Below, piece after piece: positions 12,429 to 24,924 of a stretch of DNA of 64,000 nt. The notes beneath the pieces were generated by a model. That model was not told the DNA's origin. It saw nothing but the letters and a program-made list of their open reading frames with translations, and did not search any database. Every line of letters starts with the position of its first letter. Positions within the stretch are counted from its first letter, which is position 1. The DNA comes from Rotaria socialis (taxonomy: Eukaryota > Rotifera > Eurotatoria > Philodinida > Philodinidae), in assembly GCA_905331475.1 (NCBI GenBank), contig CAJNYU010002272.1:124001-188000 (forward strand). Direction: 5' to 3'. The translations under genes and the position numbers were made by a program.

Positions 12429-14899
12429 AAGCAGAAAACTAACTAAAACTATAAAACCCTATATAAAAGCGAGTTGTTTTCATCGATTGATTAAACTTTT
12501 TGCTGCTGTTGCTTTCTTTACATTTCCGTTCTTGCTTACATTTTTTTCACATTGAAAACTAACTTCTTATCTCAGGCAGTTTTTTACGCAAGCATGACAG
12601 CAAAAACAGTGCGATTCTTTTTGTTTCAATGGTTTGTTTTACCAAGGAAGAGCATAACTTTTATTTTGATGATAAATTCCTCAATGAATGGATTTTTTTC
12701 AAATACTTATTGTCTTCTACATTCTATATAGACTATAAACATACTTCTTAGCAGCAATGCTTTTCTTTTTCTTGTCTAACTGTTCGTTGATCAAGAAAAA
12801 TGAAATTTTTTTTTTATTCCTATTAGTCTTGTATTAAACCTGCTGGGATATATTTTGACATGTCTGGATTTGCCCGTGTGTTTATCTTTGTCTTCGATTT
12901 CTTTTATTTAGAAACTATTTTTGTGTGAAGAGAAATTTTGGTATTTTTGCGTCCGCTAATATTATTATAATAAAAATTTTGGCTGCTTACTTTAAATCCT
13001 AATTATGAATACGGCTAAATAATAAAAATAAAACAATATTTTCTATTCAATAGAATAATTTAAAATAGTCTTATCTATAAAGTTAACTTTTAGTTTTAAC
13101 TGCATAATCTTATGATAATAAAATACATAACAAGATTTCTTTATTTTATGACATGCTTTCAGCTGGACAAATAGAAGTTAGTATATTGAAGGATTATATT
13201 TAATTCAACGAAGTGGACCCTTAATAAATAATTGATTTTTAGATTGTTATGAAACAAACAATTTTAACCTTCAAATGAAGGTCATTCAATCTTATGTACA
13301 ATCTTTTACAAAACAAATAATCCCCCGTAGAAGATTATTTTTCTATGTGAAAATTACTTGAGATTCATTGGCTAAAAAGTCAAATATCGCCATTGGTTTG
13401 TAAACTTTTTAAATTGATTGCTTATAATTGTGATGCAGTTAGTAAGATAAAGAATGAAAGTAAAGAGGACAGGTAGATGCAATGACAGATTAAGAAAATC
13501 TGTAAATGATGGATTCAACTAAACTTTTATCCAGAGTATGATGTCTTTTTTTCATTAATACGTATTCTATGAAATTGTGCTTAATATTTCAAGAAACTCT
13601 TGAGAGATACTAGGTTCTTTGATAGATAAATAATGTTTGACGGATCTCTGGCTCATGACAAACCCTTTTTGATCACGCTTTTGATGCGTTCAACTTATAC
13701 TAATTTGGATCTCGTCTTTTTCGTTCATTCTGACCATTTGTTAGTTTACCATCGTTCTCTTCAAATAGTTCAAATATTGTTACAGTTATGATTTTTTTTA
13801 TTTCGCAACGCACACGTGCAAAAGAAAAATTTAATGAGAAGTTAATAGGCCATAGTAATGCAATTTAGTAGATTTTACAAGAGTTGAAAATTCATCAGGC
13901 AAAGTATCCATTTCTTGGCAATATGTTCTGCGATACGATCACAATACTATACGTACGAGAATAAATTATACTATTAATATTTCAATACTATGAATGAACT
14001 TACATGTACCAATGTTTCAGCGATTATATAACATTCATGGCACTCATGCGGCTGACCCAATTGAATCACGACACCGCCATCGACCTGATATGGCTTCATA
14101 CTTTTCATATTGTACTCTTCCATGGCGAATAATAGACAACTTTAACACTCAATGATTCGTAATAACTACTGTACATATGACTATTCACCGTTAGCAATAA
14201 TAATGTCTTACTAATGAAGAAAAGGAATTAGTAGGAGACAATGATGTTCTTTATTTTGCCCCTAATACAGGCGAAAATTGCACTGGGCGAAAAAGTGCGG
14301 TAGATGAAATATGTATATAGGCAGTTGCTTTACTAAAGTTTTTCCCAACACTATTTTGCTTTTTCTAATGGAATCAATTCAAGAATGAGATCTCTGTCGA
14401 TCGAGTAGAATACGTGTCAACTCGTGTATAAGCTTAAGCTATGCCTATTCACTTGATTTATTGACTGCAATGATCATTTTATTATTCTTTACAATGAATT
14501 TAGCATTCTATATGTCTTGTATGCATGACTTTAGTATACTAATAAAGTCAGAGAAAAATCGAAATTACTCATGTGTTTGCTGCATCTTTTGTGGTCAATA
14601 TTAGATTTGATTGTGTCATCATGTTTACAATTAGAGAGAAACCAGGTTGGTTTTTACAAGCTGAAGTTTCTAGCGTTTGTCTCTGAAAGCTTTTATTAAA
14701 ATACTGTAGAGTAAGTTTTGCTAATACGTTTAATAAAAGAAATATGAAAAAGTAGTAAATAGGACAGATACAGTTCTCTCAGTGGTTTTCAGAGAGAAAT
14801 TTCTATTTTCTGTGCGTGAGACACTTTTTCGATTATTTTAGGATAAACAATGTTTTACTACCAAATCGACTATCTTACATCCATTCCCAAGAGAAATTA
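12429..14899. other. Gene-poor AT-rich spacer
   Basis: No confident gene is seen. The stretch starts with the SPATA6 3' region and continues as AT-rich DNA. The exception is a less AT-rich island around 14004-14330 with coding-like frames, reported separately. No terminal repeats or tRNA were recognised. Confidence 0.5.
14004..14123 (-). other. Possible orphan first exon or degraded coding fragment (40 codons)
   Basis: A 40-codon frame starts ATG and runs without a stop to a perfect GTAAGT donor directly after codon 40. It reads MEEYNMKSMKPYQVDGG and then a His/Cys cluster (PHECHECYII). The segment is less AT-rich than its surroundings. No in-frame continuation was found: the nearest acceptor (CGCAG, near 13940) leads to a stop after ten codons. 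It could be a dead exon, a gene relic or chance. Confidence 0.2.
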
Positions 14900-15446
14900 A
14901 ACTGATTCCTCCGAAAAATAAATGTGGACACTTCGGATTTCATCCAAGAGTTATGTGTACTACAAAAAGTGCATGGGACATATGAGTCATTCTAGAATGT
15001 CTGAACACGAAAACTATCATGAGAAACTAGGCAATTTGATTTCTGGATGCAGTTTTTGTGCATTTTGAGACGTTTTTCAGGCGATGTTTCGTTAGAAAGC
15101 TACGATTTAGTTCAAAACTAATATCAGATTCAGAATCAGCGTTAAAAACTGAGTCGATTTATATATGTTGTGGATAATTCGGAGAGAAAAAATTTCTTTT
15201 TGAAAAATCCCTGTACTCCCCCTCTCCTCCTAAGGGATGGTCTGATCAAAAATGACAATTTTTTCGATAACTCAGCCATTTCTTGACGGATCTTTCTCAT
15301 CTTCGAACTCGACCTAGATATCGATGAGACGATTCTGCGCGCAAAATTTTAGTTCAATCGAATGTAATTGTGAAGAGTTATCGAATAAATGGACGGACGG
15401 ACACACTGACCGATTCTATAGTGTACTCTTTTTTTTTGAGTACACA
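14900..15446. repeat. Candidate dispersed non-coding repeat with GGACGGACGGACA box and terminal hairpin
   Basis: This stretch differs from its neighbours: it is less AT-rich, lacks an ORF, and carries a pyrimidine-rich block (CTCCCCCTCTCCTCC near 15218). Near its right end is GGACGGACGGACA at about 15391, followed by a perfect 8-base stem (GTGTACTC at 15421-15428, nine T, GAGTACAC at 15438-15445). The layout resembles repeated families seen scattered through several invertebrate genomes. That comparison is from memory and the left boundary is approximate. Confidence 0.4.
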
Positions 15447-17106
15447 AAAAAGATTTTTACTACTGGTGACAATTACTTGCTCACTGAATTTACGAGACTA
15501 TCTTTTGGACGTTTACTTATTCGTGAATAAAATCAAAAAAACCTATAAACATCAAACACGCTCATCCTATAAAGATCTATTGATTTAATGAAACGAAAGA
15601 CATTATATAAATTTTAAATCTCATGATATAATGTTGTTTACTAATTCGTTTCCATTTCGAATGAAAATATTGAATGAAAATTTATTTAAAAATGCCTCGT
15701 TGTACATGTTCATCAAATGGATGATTAGTAATATAATAACGTACCTGTTCAGGATTTCCTATCTTGATCTATATAATGATGGCTCGTTTTCAACAAACAA
15801 TTAAATTGTACTAGAAGAATAGTTACATTTCTTTTTGCTAACAAATATCGCTTCTTTGTACCGGTACGTAAAACGTGTTTTGAGATCAAAATATTTTCAT
15901 TAGTAGCGTTTTTATTCAAAAACAGAAATATCTTTCTATAATATATGCTAATTCTTAAGACCTTTCGATGAATAGAATGAACCATATCTTTTCAGATGCA
16001 AAAACACAGTGAAACATGTGTTGCAACGTACGTTCTCTTCTGATTGATTAGATGCATCACTTCTATTTCATATTGTTACAAATATGACTATGAACAAAGT
16101 GCATGTTCTTTCAAACCAAAACGAAATCAATCAATATTCACTATTTATTACTACATAATTATTAGTTCTAATTCTGCAATAAATATACAATTCATTGATT
16201 TCGATCGAAGTTTTGTGTTTTGCAACAAATGCTTGAACAAGCATATTTCAATAATAAATCATACTAATAGAATAGTATTAGACAGTATTTCATGAATAGA
16301 TTCGCATTTGATTGAAAATGCATTGTCCCACGCTAATAATAATCCTAGACTTAAAACTAACTTAATTCCAGCGAAATAATACCACAATATTGAATTTTCT
16401 TAAATATTGCAAAACTTCAGAATTTAAAAAACAAAAGTTTGATGGATACAATGCGATTTTTTTGCAATGAATTTTTGATACAATTACATATTTCGATAAC
16501 GTCTGTTGTCTCCATTTTCTCATCTATCACATACACGTTTAAAATTAGCGTTCACAAGAAACAAAAAAATTTCAATAAGATGCGCACGTACACATTTACA
16601 ATAAAAAGACAAATATTCGGTGGAGAGACACAACGACAATCAATGTGCGCTTAAGCTCCTCCTCACGAGTTCTATGAATGTAAATAAATAAGCAACTAAG
16701 AGAAAATATATATAGAAATAATTATAACGAGAGAGAAAGAAACAGAATGTGTCTGTCATTGATAACCACCCAAAACAAGTATAACAACGAGAGAGAGAGA
16801 AAAAAAAACAACGAATAAAATAAAGAAAAAAATGTAGATCTCATTCTAAAATCATAGCCATCACCATAAACATGCAGAGTCAACAAATTACCAATTATTT
16901 TCTTTAATAACCCACAATCATGTTAATATGTTTGATCAAGATGTGAATGATGATTGTTCATTATTGCCTGTTGTTGTTTGTATGGAACCTAAATATAAAT
17001 CGATCGAAATTTATTTTAGAATTCATTTTCAAAAAAAAACTAATATTCAATTCAAAATGTTAGATGACAAAGAAAACATGCATGTTAGTATTTCTTTTCA
17101 GATTAA
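15447..17106. other. AT-rich spacer downstream of SEC16
   Basis: No gene is supported. Small open frames (16044-16295, 16439-16654, 16928-17119) have AT-driven composition and no domain pattern. GA-rich runs occur near 16728-16800. Confidence 0.5.
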
Positions 17107-20100
17107 CTATGTTACATGAGAATTGATCCATGAAACTTCAGCATCTGTCGAATCATTTGCTAGACGAATTTCTAAAGCAGTGCATCCAAGTCAGTGCAAT
17201 TAATCGCAATAAGCTATATTATTATCAGACTATGCACAACAACAAAAAAAAGCCGTGTGAAGAGCAAATAACTAACCTGGTACAAAATAATTATTAGCTT
17301 GGCTTGATGATGCAAAGGTAACTGCACCAGTCGAAGGTGTTGGCATAAGATCATTAAGGGAAACATTGGGACTCGGTGCGACAGCACCTTGGGTCGAAGC
17401 AAGAATATCAACATAACGTGATTGATTTTCTAGAAAATAAAAATGAAACAATTGATCAAGTTTTGTATTTTAAACGTGGGGACCATTTGATCTGTATTTT
17501 CTATAGACTTTTATATTTCAGGAAAATTCTTTAATTTGCCTTATATTGTGATGTTTTTCCCTGTCTTATTTAGATTATACTGAAAAAAGTGAAAAACTAT
17601 CCAAAAATCTGATAGTTCTGTTCTGAAGTATTTTTAACCGTTGTACGCATTATAGACATATGTTTTGAGCAGATCATACTTTAAGTTTCTATACACACAC
17701 ACACACACACACACACACCCTTCATCAACATCCACTTTTACTTCTATTTCAGCATTAGATACAAATAATAAAAAAAATTAACTGTTCATTTTAGAAGATT
17801 CAATAGCAAAAGTTATTACAGTAAATCAATTATCAGAATCAAAATCAAAATCATCGATAAATGCTTGAAGATTAGGGAAGAATAGAGAAATTTTTTATAG
17901 ATTCGGATTAGCGTATGGATTAGCATGAATTCATGTTTTGATTTTAATATCCAAATAACTTTAATGTTTCAGGTAGTTCTAATGACAAATATAATTAATA
18001 TACAGAATGAAAAGTAATAGTAATGCGCTGAAGAAAAACTCTTAGAGAAAAAAAAAGAATTTCTAAGAATAATATACAAAGTGAAGTTCCAATAACAAAA
18101 AAGGAAATCATCAATCAAAATATGCGTTGAAAATTGATGTTTTATCAGAAGTGTATGTAGTGCACGTTTGATTGTTCGTAGCTGACAAAAAATTAAAATT
18201 TATTAATGAATAACAACGAGACTTAACGAATGAAATTGATAAATCTTTAGCTATCTTAGCTAAAACAAAACTCGAGAGGTAAATCCAACAAGACTAGACT
18301 ATTGAACAACAACATTGAGTAAAAAGAAGTTCATTATTTTTGTCATCTTCTACAGAAAATCTTTCATTTTAGAAAAGCTTAAAAGCTATACGGACACCTA
18401 TTTTAAGAAAAATCGTAAACAAAAACAAGGTCTCAATGAGTTTTTATGTTATAACTTACGACGACTTCGAAGAGAGTATTGATTGGATGAAGTGGTTGCG
18501 GGTGCTTGAGCTTGTTGCATAGCTGCCTGTTGTCTCAACGCTTGTAGACGTTGTTGAGCAGCCGACAGTTGTCCGGGAGCCTTTTGTTGTTGTTGCTGCT
18601 GCTGTGGTTGTTGTTGTTGTTGCTGCTGCTGTGGTTGTTGTTGTTGTTGCTGCTGCTGTGTGGTTGTTGGGCGATTATAGATATAGTGTTGGTGTTTTTT
18701 TGTGGAGGCCAAACTGAATTTGTAGTCTGAGGTACTGGTGCATTGGTAGCTGCTGTGGTTGATCCTGCAGCAAAACTCAATGTTCTAGGTTGAGATGATT
18801 GAGAAGACGCTGGTGGCACTGTAGGATTGAGTGTTGTTGATGATGATGGCTGTTGTTGTTGTTGTTGTTGTTGTGATGGTAGTTGGTTAGTTGCATGTGA
18901 AGAGAATGTATTGCTTGCTGATATCATTGGCGGCGGTATAATCTGTTTTGATGCTTGGTCATCAGCTGATTTCGCTGTATCAATCCAGCTGCCTGTCTTC
19001 TCGTCAAATTTGAGCTAATATATATAAAAATATGGATAAAATATATTTGACGCAGGGATAATTTCTCTTACTGTTTTGTTCTTATCGTCAGGTAAATGCG
19101 CTTGTACTGGTCGTTTCCAACCAAAACGGCTAATTAGACTTCCAACGATACCAGATTTTTGTCCACCTGCAGCTGTTTGATTTGCTCCTGCTGGTGAAGC
19201 TGTATTTGGTTTACCATCTGATGTTTTGTGTGAATTATTCTAAAAAGAGACAGAAATAAAGTTTAATTTCAAAGCATAGAAGATATCTTACAGGAAAAAC
19301 ATCATCACTATCGTCAAAAATTGAATGTTTCTTTTTAACTTGTCCATTTGTTTGTGCTTGCGATTCTTCAGATATTGATGCTCGTGTCTAAATAAATAAA
19401 TAAAAAATAAATATATGTATTCAAATCAATTGATCGTAGAAGAAATAACAAGCAATATTAAAAGATGAAATAATAATCAACTCAATAATGCATTTGTACT
19501 GTTAGAATGTGACACAAATCAAGCATTAGTTAGATACATAGGAGTAGTATTCGATGCAAAGATAAATTTATACCGTTGGATAGCGTAAACGTTGTGGTGG
19601 TTGATAACAGAAATTAGCTGTATCAGAATTATTTTTCGGGCTATTATTACTAGTATTCAATTGAATCGATGCTAAAGACGCTCTTCTATCATCTGTCATT
19701 GATTGTCGATGCCAATTGGATGGCGCTAAACTATCACTTTCATTAAATGTTATAATAGATGAACGACGCGTTATCAATTCCATTTGTTGATGCTATGAGA
19801 TTTATTTCGATTAGATAAGATATTTACTTTTAGTCTTTGAGTATTATATTTTTTTTTATCTATTATTCACAGTTTTATGGTATACGTACCTCATTAGATG
19901 GTAAACGTTCACGTTGTTCAGCTTGTCCTGGCGGACACCATTGATTTGGTTGTTGAGATGAATATGAATTTGGTGTACTTGTGAAACCTGGTTGAATGTA
20001 TTGTGATTGATCAGTGGGAGGTTGATAATATGAATTATTTGTTGAAGGCACTTGAGACGATGAATTTAAAATATCCGATTCATTTGGTATTTCGTGTGGA

Positions 20101-23100
20101 TGTTGTGGTTGCTGAGACCACGGTTGTACATAATTATTTCTTTCAGTTTGTTGAGTATCAGATGAATAATATTGCTGTTGTGGTACTTGTGGATAATAAT
20201 TTCCTTGTGGTTGCATTTGATAATTAACAGTTGTATCAACTAGAAAATAGAACAATTTTGCTTTTAGTTTTTTTGCACTATTTATAACGTTAAATTGAAT
20301 TTGCTGTATATTCATCTTAGAAAATACCTATCAAATCAGTCGACTAGTTGATATAGAATATTTGTTTTTTGTCAAATGAACATTTTATTTCGAAAATGCT
20401 TCTCGACTAAAAGGACAGCATTCTTTAATATTGAGCTGAGAATAAGACGGAGAATCGGAAAAAATTGAAAAATAAAAATACTTGCTAGTAGCATCTTTGG
20501 AGCTGAAATGTACAACTCAGGTGATTTCTTCAAGATTGTTATGTCAATAAAGAGTGCGGTACCGGAAAATCTCTAGGGTTTGAAAAAAAATTTCTCTTCT
20601 CCTCATATTGCTCTATATTATTTTTTCTTGTTTCTATTTAGTGAATTCTCTTTCATTTTGGTCTAATTTCAAATCATGATTTTTATTGTGAACATTGATT
20701 TAATTGGCAAATAGCCCTATCGTTAGAAAGCTATTTTATTGAAAACAGGTTTAACAACACTACTATATATTTTCATAATATCACAAACACTCAAATGGCT
20801 TATCAGCGAAAGTATCGATTTATTCAGTTCATTACTTATGTGAGAAGCATAAAATGCCTGATCAACTATCATTTTTGACTTTAATTTAAAAGATTTACAA
20901 TCATATTTCAATTTTAAGATGTTCCATAATAGCCTGAAGCATGTGGCTAATTTAATTAAATCTTTTTTTCCCATTACTAACGAACTCTGAGCAAGCAGTG
21001 TTACAATTTCGCTTTTGGTTGCTTGGGAAACGTATAGAATGATTATTAACTATTAATCTTAACCCTTCTTACTTAATTGCTTCTGAAAATCATAAAATAC
21101 CGAAAATATAGAAGATAATCTGCCTCTTAAACTGTGGCATAAATTGATTATTTACCTGTAAGAGTATTTGGATAATTCGTCGCAGTTGAATTCTGATAAG
21201 AGATTGGTTCAGTTATAACTGGATTTGATGGATCACAACCATTTATAATCTAAGGAATTTAACAATAGAAAGTGAAGTAAGAATTAAAAATGAAATTTAC
21301 ATTTGTATTTGTTACAGATGGATAAGCAACAGATGTTGCAGGAGTCATAGTATTTATTTGTTCGGTTTGTCTACTGTTAGTTGATGGTTTTCTGTCTGTA
21401 TCTATTTGAAAGAAATCATTCGTTGCTTTTGTTCAGTTCAATTAAACTTACAAGTTGACTGAGTTGTTTGCTGTGCATTATTTTCTACTCTATGAATTTG
21501 TTGCACAGATGAATTAATTGCATCGTCACGCATTGTCTTATTTAAAAATGCATTATCCTGGAAATAATCGAAATGAATTATATTTCTTTTCTTAATGATA
21601 AAACTTACTATCAAATTTTGAATTATACGTCTTAATTCAATCAACCATGTTGGTTCTTTATATGACGTGGGATCAAGTTGAAAGTTTCGACTGAATACTC
21701 GGGTTTTTTCTGCCATCTTAAATAAACAATTAGAAATTTAAGTCTTTCTATTAAATTTGAATCATAACATACGAGTATAAATAATTGTAAATCAACCAGT
21801 TGAATATATGAAACATTTCCTTGTCGAATAAGGGTTTGCCCAATTTCTTCACAATAAGCTAGTGCTTCTCTTTTCAGTCCATGAAGAACTAATTTCGATG
21901 TATAATAGATTTTCAATGGCTAAGAAAAGAAAGATATTGAAAACATTTCAAACATTTGTTAAAACTCTTACAATAAATGTGGTCAAACATTTTCTCAATG
22001 CATACTCATAAACTTCAGTTAATTGCAAATTTGGAATTGTTGCAAATGAAAGATTAGATTGTCTAATAAAAGAAGATAAAGTATGTTTCGATTAAAACTA
22101 TATTCTTTTACCCAGCATGTATACTTCCGATGACAGCCAGTTTATCGGCATTATTTCTATAGGAACCAAATGGGACATTAGCAATTAAATAACAAAAATG
22201 ACCAGCATATACACGTCCAGATGTGACTTGACAAAAGAAAATGAGAGATAAAATAATACAAAGATCAATAGAAGCTTCTAAAAAATTACTAAATGTATCG
22301 CCCATAGTTTTAATACAAAGATCAACAAAATCTGCATTTGTATCGGTACGATTAGCTAATATAACAGCTAGATGACGTTTCCAATCACCGTAATGTGTTT
22401 TGGTAACATTCTATAATTGATATTTTATTGAGAAATATGATTTAAATCATCGAACTTACAGTAACAACGGATGGAATTGACCCAGCTCCTAATTCATAAA
22501 ATGTTTTCAATACATCACCATTATCAAGATTAAATATGACACTACAAAAAAAGAAAAAGCTTAGATTTTGTTTTTCTCTGATATAGAGTATTTACTTCTG
22601 TATTGTTTTTTCAAATGATTGTTTATCAGTTAAATATGAAATAATAAGTGCATGTGTATATAATTGGTTTTCACAAGCAAATTTGATACTTGTATCGATT
22701 TCGCCAAGTGCAAGAAATTCTCTTAACGAATGCTCTAACGACGATGACGATGATGTATTATTACTATTTGATGGTAGATCTTCACTCGTTGTTGTATTAC
22801 TTGATGACCAAAGAATCTTTGGAATGTCAACACGCACATCAATAACCTAATCGAGAAAAACAATAAACAATATTTTTCGTGTGTTTCTTAAATTTATATA
22901 TTTAGTTTAATTAAATTACTCCATTATTTTTAACGAGTAATGCCATATATTGCCAAATTATTGATAGGGCATCACGATCAATGATATGAATTGATTTATT
23001 AGCTAATTGTGATTGACGTTCGCAATATCGAATAACATTAGATTTAGCTGTTGATCTAAAAAATGGAACGCATTATTAATGTCTTCTCTGATGATTTTAT

Positions 23101-23467
23101 CGAAAAACAAATCTTACGTCGTCAAGGGACCAATAAAATCAGACATTAACTGTCGTTCTTGAACTAATGATGGTGCTATTGAATGCATGGCCTAAAGAAG
23201 TAAATGGAGTTGAATTTTCTTTTACTTTATGTGATAAGAAAATAGATTTACATTTGCGGAAATAATCTCAACAGTAGCTGGTTGATTAGTATCACTGGGT
23301 GATTGTGGTAAAACTTGAATAAGTTGATCAAACACAAATTTAGCTCGTAAATGAGGTCTAATATATAAAAGTGGGGTTCCCCGTGCTTTCGAAGATTCTT
23401 CATTAACTTGTGCTAAGTCTGATTTAATACTAAAACGATCACTACTTCCATCATCAGACCCTTCTTC

Positions 23468-23500
<33 letters not shown>

Positions 23501-24537
23501 GTCGTCGTCGTCGTCATCACCATCTTCTTCTTCTTCTTCTTCTTCTTGTTTCCCATTTTCTTGTGCAAGAGTAGTTTTTGCTTTTAATTCAACTGATTGA
23601 CTTGGAATAGTTGCAGTAGTTAATAGTGTATTTGGATCAGCATTTGGTTTTGTAGGTCGTTTAGAATGATTTGGAGCTACTTGTGTGTTACCTGCATAAT
23701 ATCCATTAACAATAGCATTATGATTTTGACTATAATCAAAAAGAGTAAGTATATATATGTATGCAATAATAAATTTTTCAAGAGCAATTACTAGTATGGT
23801 TCATTTAGCGAATCAATTGAGCCCCATGTTTGCATTGATGAGCTACGTTGTGAGTGTTTGGATTGTGAATAAGCAGCCGAATGATGACTATATCTATCAT
23901 CTTCTTTTGGCGCCACCTGTCTCCAGTAGTTCATCATTTCATCTGTATATCCAAAACTATATGGATTTTGATAAGTGGCCATCATTGATTGCCAATATGG
24001 ATCAAACCATGGATTATACATTCCAGGCGGTACAAATCCAGGATATCCTTGCATCGGTAACATTGCTTGTCCAGCTTGTGTTTGACCACCTGTTTGACCA
24101 TTTACTGATGACCTTGATGATGAGACAGGCGCTGCAGCACTCTGTCGAGATGGTGGACGAGATGATGATCGATCCGAACCAGCTTGGGGTGGTATCATCA
24201 TCATTGAGGGTGGATATTGCATCATAAAAGGTGCAGCATAACCACCAGCACCACCCCATGATTGTTGCATTTGCATCATCGCTGCCATCTGTTGTTGTTG
24301 TTGCTGCTGTTGAAGACTTAAGTTTGATGTTGATAGATCAGTACCCAACGTATGGGTAGCTGTTGGAGGATATTGAACGTGAGGAAGTTGTTCGGTTGTC
24401 ATTAAAGGTGGCTGCTGTTGCTGTTGTTGATGATATTGTTGATTAGGTGTAGACATTGGAGAGGCTGAAGGTGGAATGTAGTTAGTCATCGGAGGAGGGC
24501 GACTTCGAAGGTGATCAGTAATAGATTGATCCATCAT
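17107..24537 (-). CDS. SEC16: SEC16, COPII endoplasmic-reticulum exit-site scaffold
   Basis: About 20 exons. The first (23792-24537) encodes a Pro/Gln/Met-rich N-terminus. The next (about 23252-23729) carries a run of about 16 Asp flanked by Glu, then the conserved central-domain start (FDQLIQVLPQSPSDTNQPA followed by VEII). The ACE1 helical core follows (LREFLALGEIDTSIKFACEN, ALIISYLTDKQ; later LVLHGLKREALAYCEEIG), where SEC13 binds in the family. The C-terminal conserved region is clear: SLISRFGWKRP, AHLPDDKNKTV, LKFDEKTGSWID, then a polyGln block and NQSRYVDILAS, which parallels vertebrate RARYVDVLN. The final exons, 17277-17429 and 17107-17171, join in phase. SEC16 organises COPII budding sites on the ER. 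Confidence 0.93.
17693..17716. repeat. (AC)12 microsatellite in a SEC16 intron
   Basis: A perfect dinucleotide run lies in the long penultimate SEC16 intron (17430 to about 18458). That intron, near 1 kb, is far larger than the usual 50-70 bases in this gene. Confidence 0.9.
18575..18660 (-). repeat. Glutamine-coding CAG/CAA repeat inside SEC16
   Basis: Two near-identical blocks of mixed CAA and CAG codons encode polyGln with interspersed Pro. A second Gln run lies at about 18851-18874. Mixed codons suggest selection for a Gln-rich segment rather than a pure slippage tract. Antisense frames here (Cys-rich) are artefacts. Confidence 0.75.
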
Positions 24538-24924
24538 CTACAACGTTTGAATAAGAGAGATATAAAATACGAAATGCATAAACTTTTTCACAGCTTTGCA
24601 TTAACAAGTAAGTGATGTACCGTGGTAGAATGAATTGAATTTAGCGTGGCATTTTTCTACGAATATAATTCGTTACTTGCGGCCATATGAATCACATATG
24701 TCTTTTTATTTTAAAACAATTTCGTTTCCATAATAAAAAACAGATTCCTTTTCAAAAACAAATTTCAGTTTCATTGAAAAGAAATATTAAATTTTATTAT
24801 TTTTTTAAAGTATAAATTCTACGCAATATATAGTGCCATCTATCAATCGAATGTACATGAAAAAACAAAATGAGTTTCAAAAGCAAAGAAAAACAAAACT
24901 TCAGTTTTTATTTAACTTCTTGTC
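24538..24924. other. Short spacer between tandem genes
   Basis: These 387 bases lie between the TIR-SAM gene's stop codon and the SEC16 start on the same strand. An AATAAA signal reads on the minus strand at about 24907-24913, just past the TIR gene stop. The SEC16 promoter must also fit here. Confidence 0.5.

Noticed and set aside
18827..19018. Cys-rich plus-strand frame
   Set aside because: It is the complement of the SEC16 CAG/CAA (polyGln) repeat, not a real cysteine-rich protein.
23757..24227. 156-codon plus-strand open frame
   Set aside because: It is the antisense of the first SEC16 exon. The SEC16 frame explains the composition and has conserved continuation.
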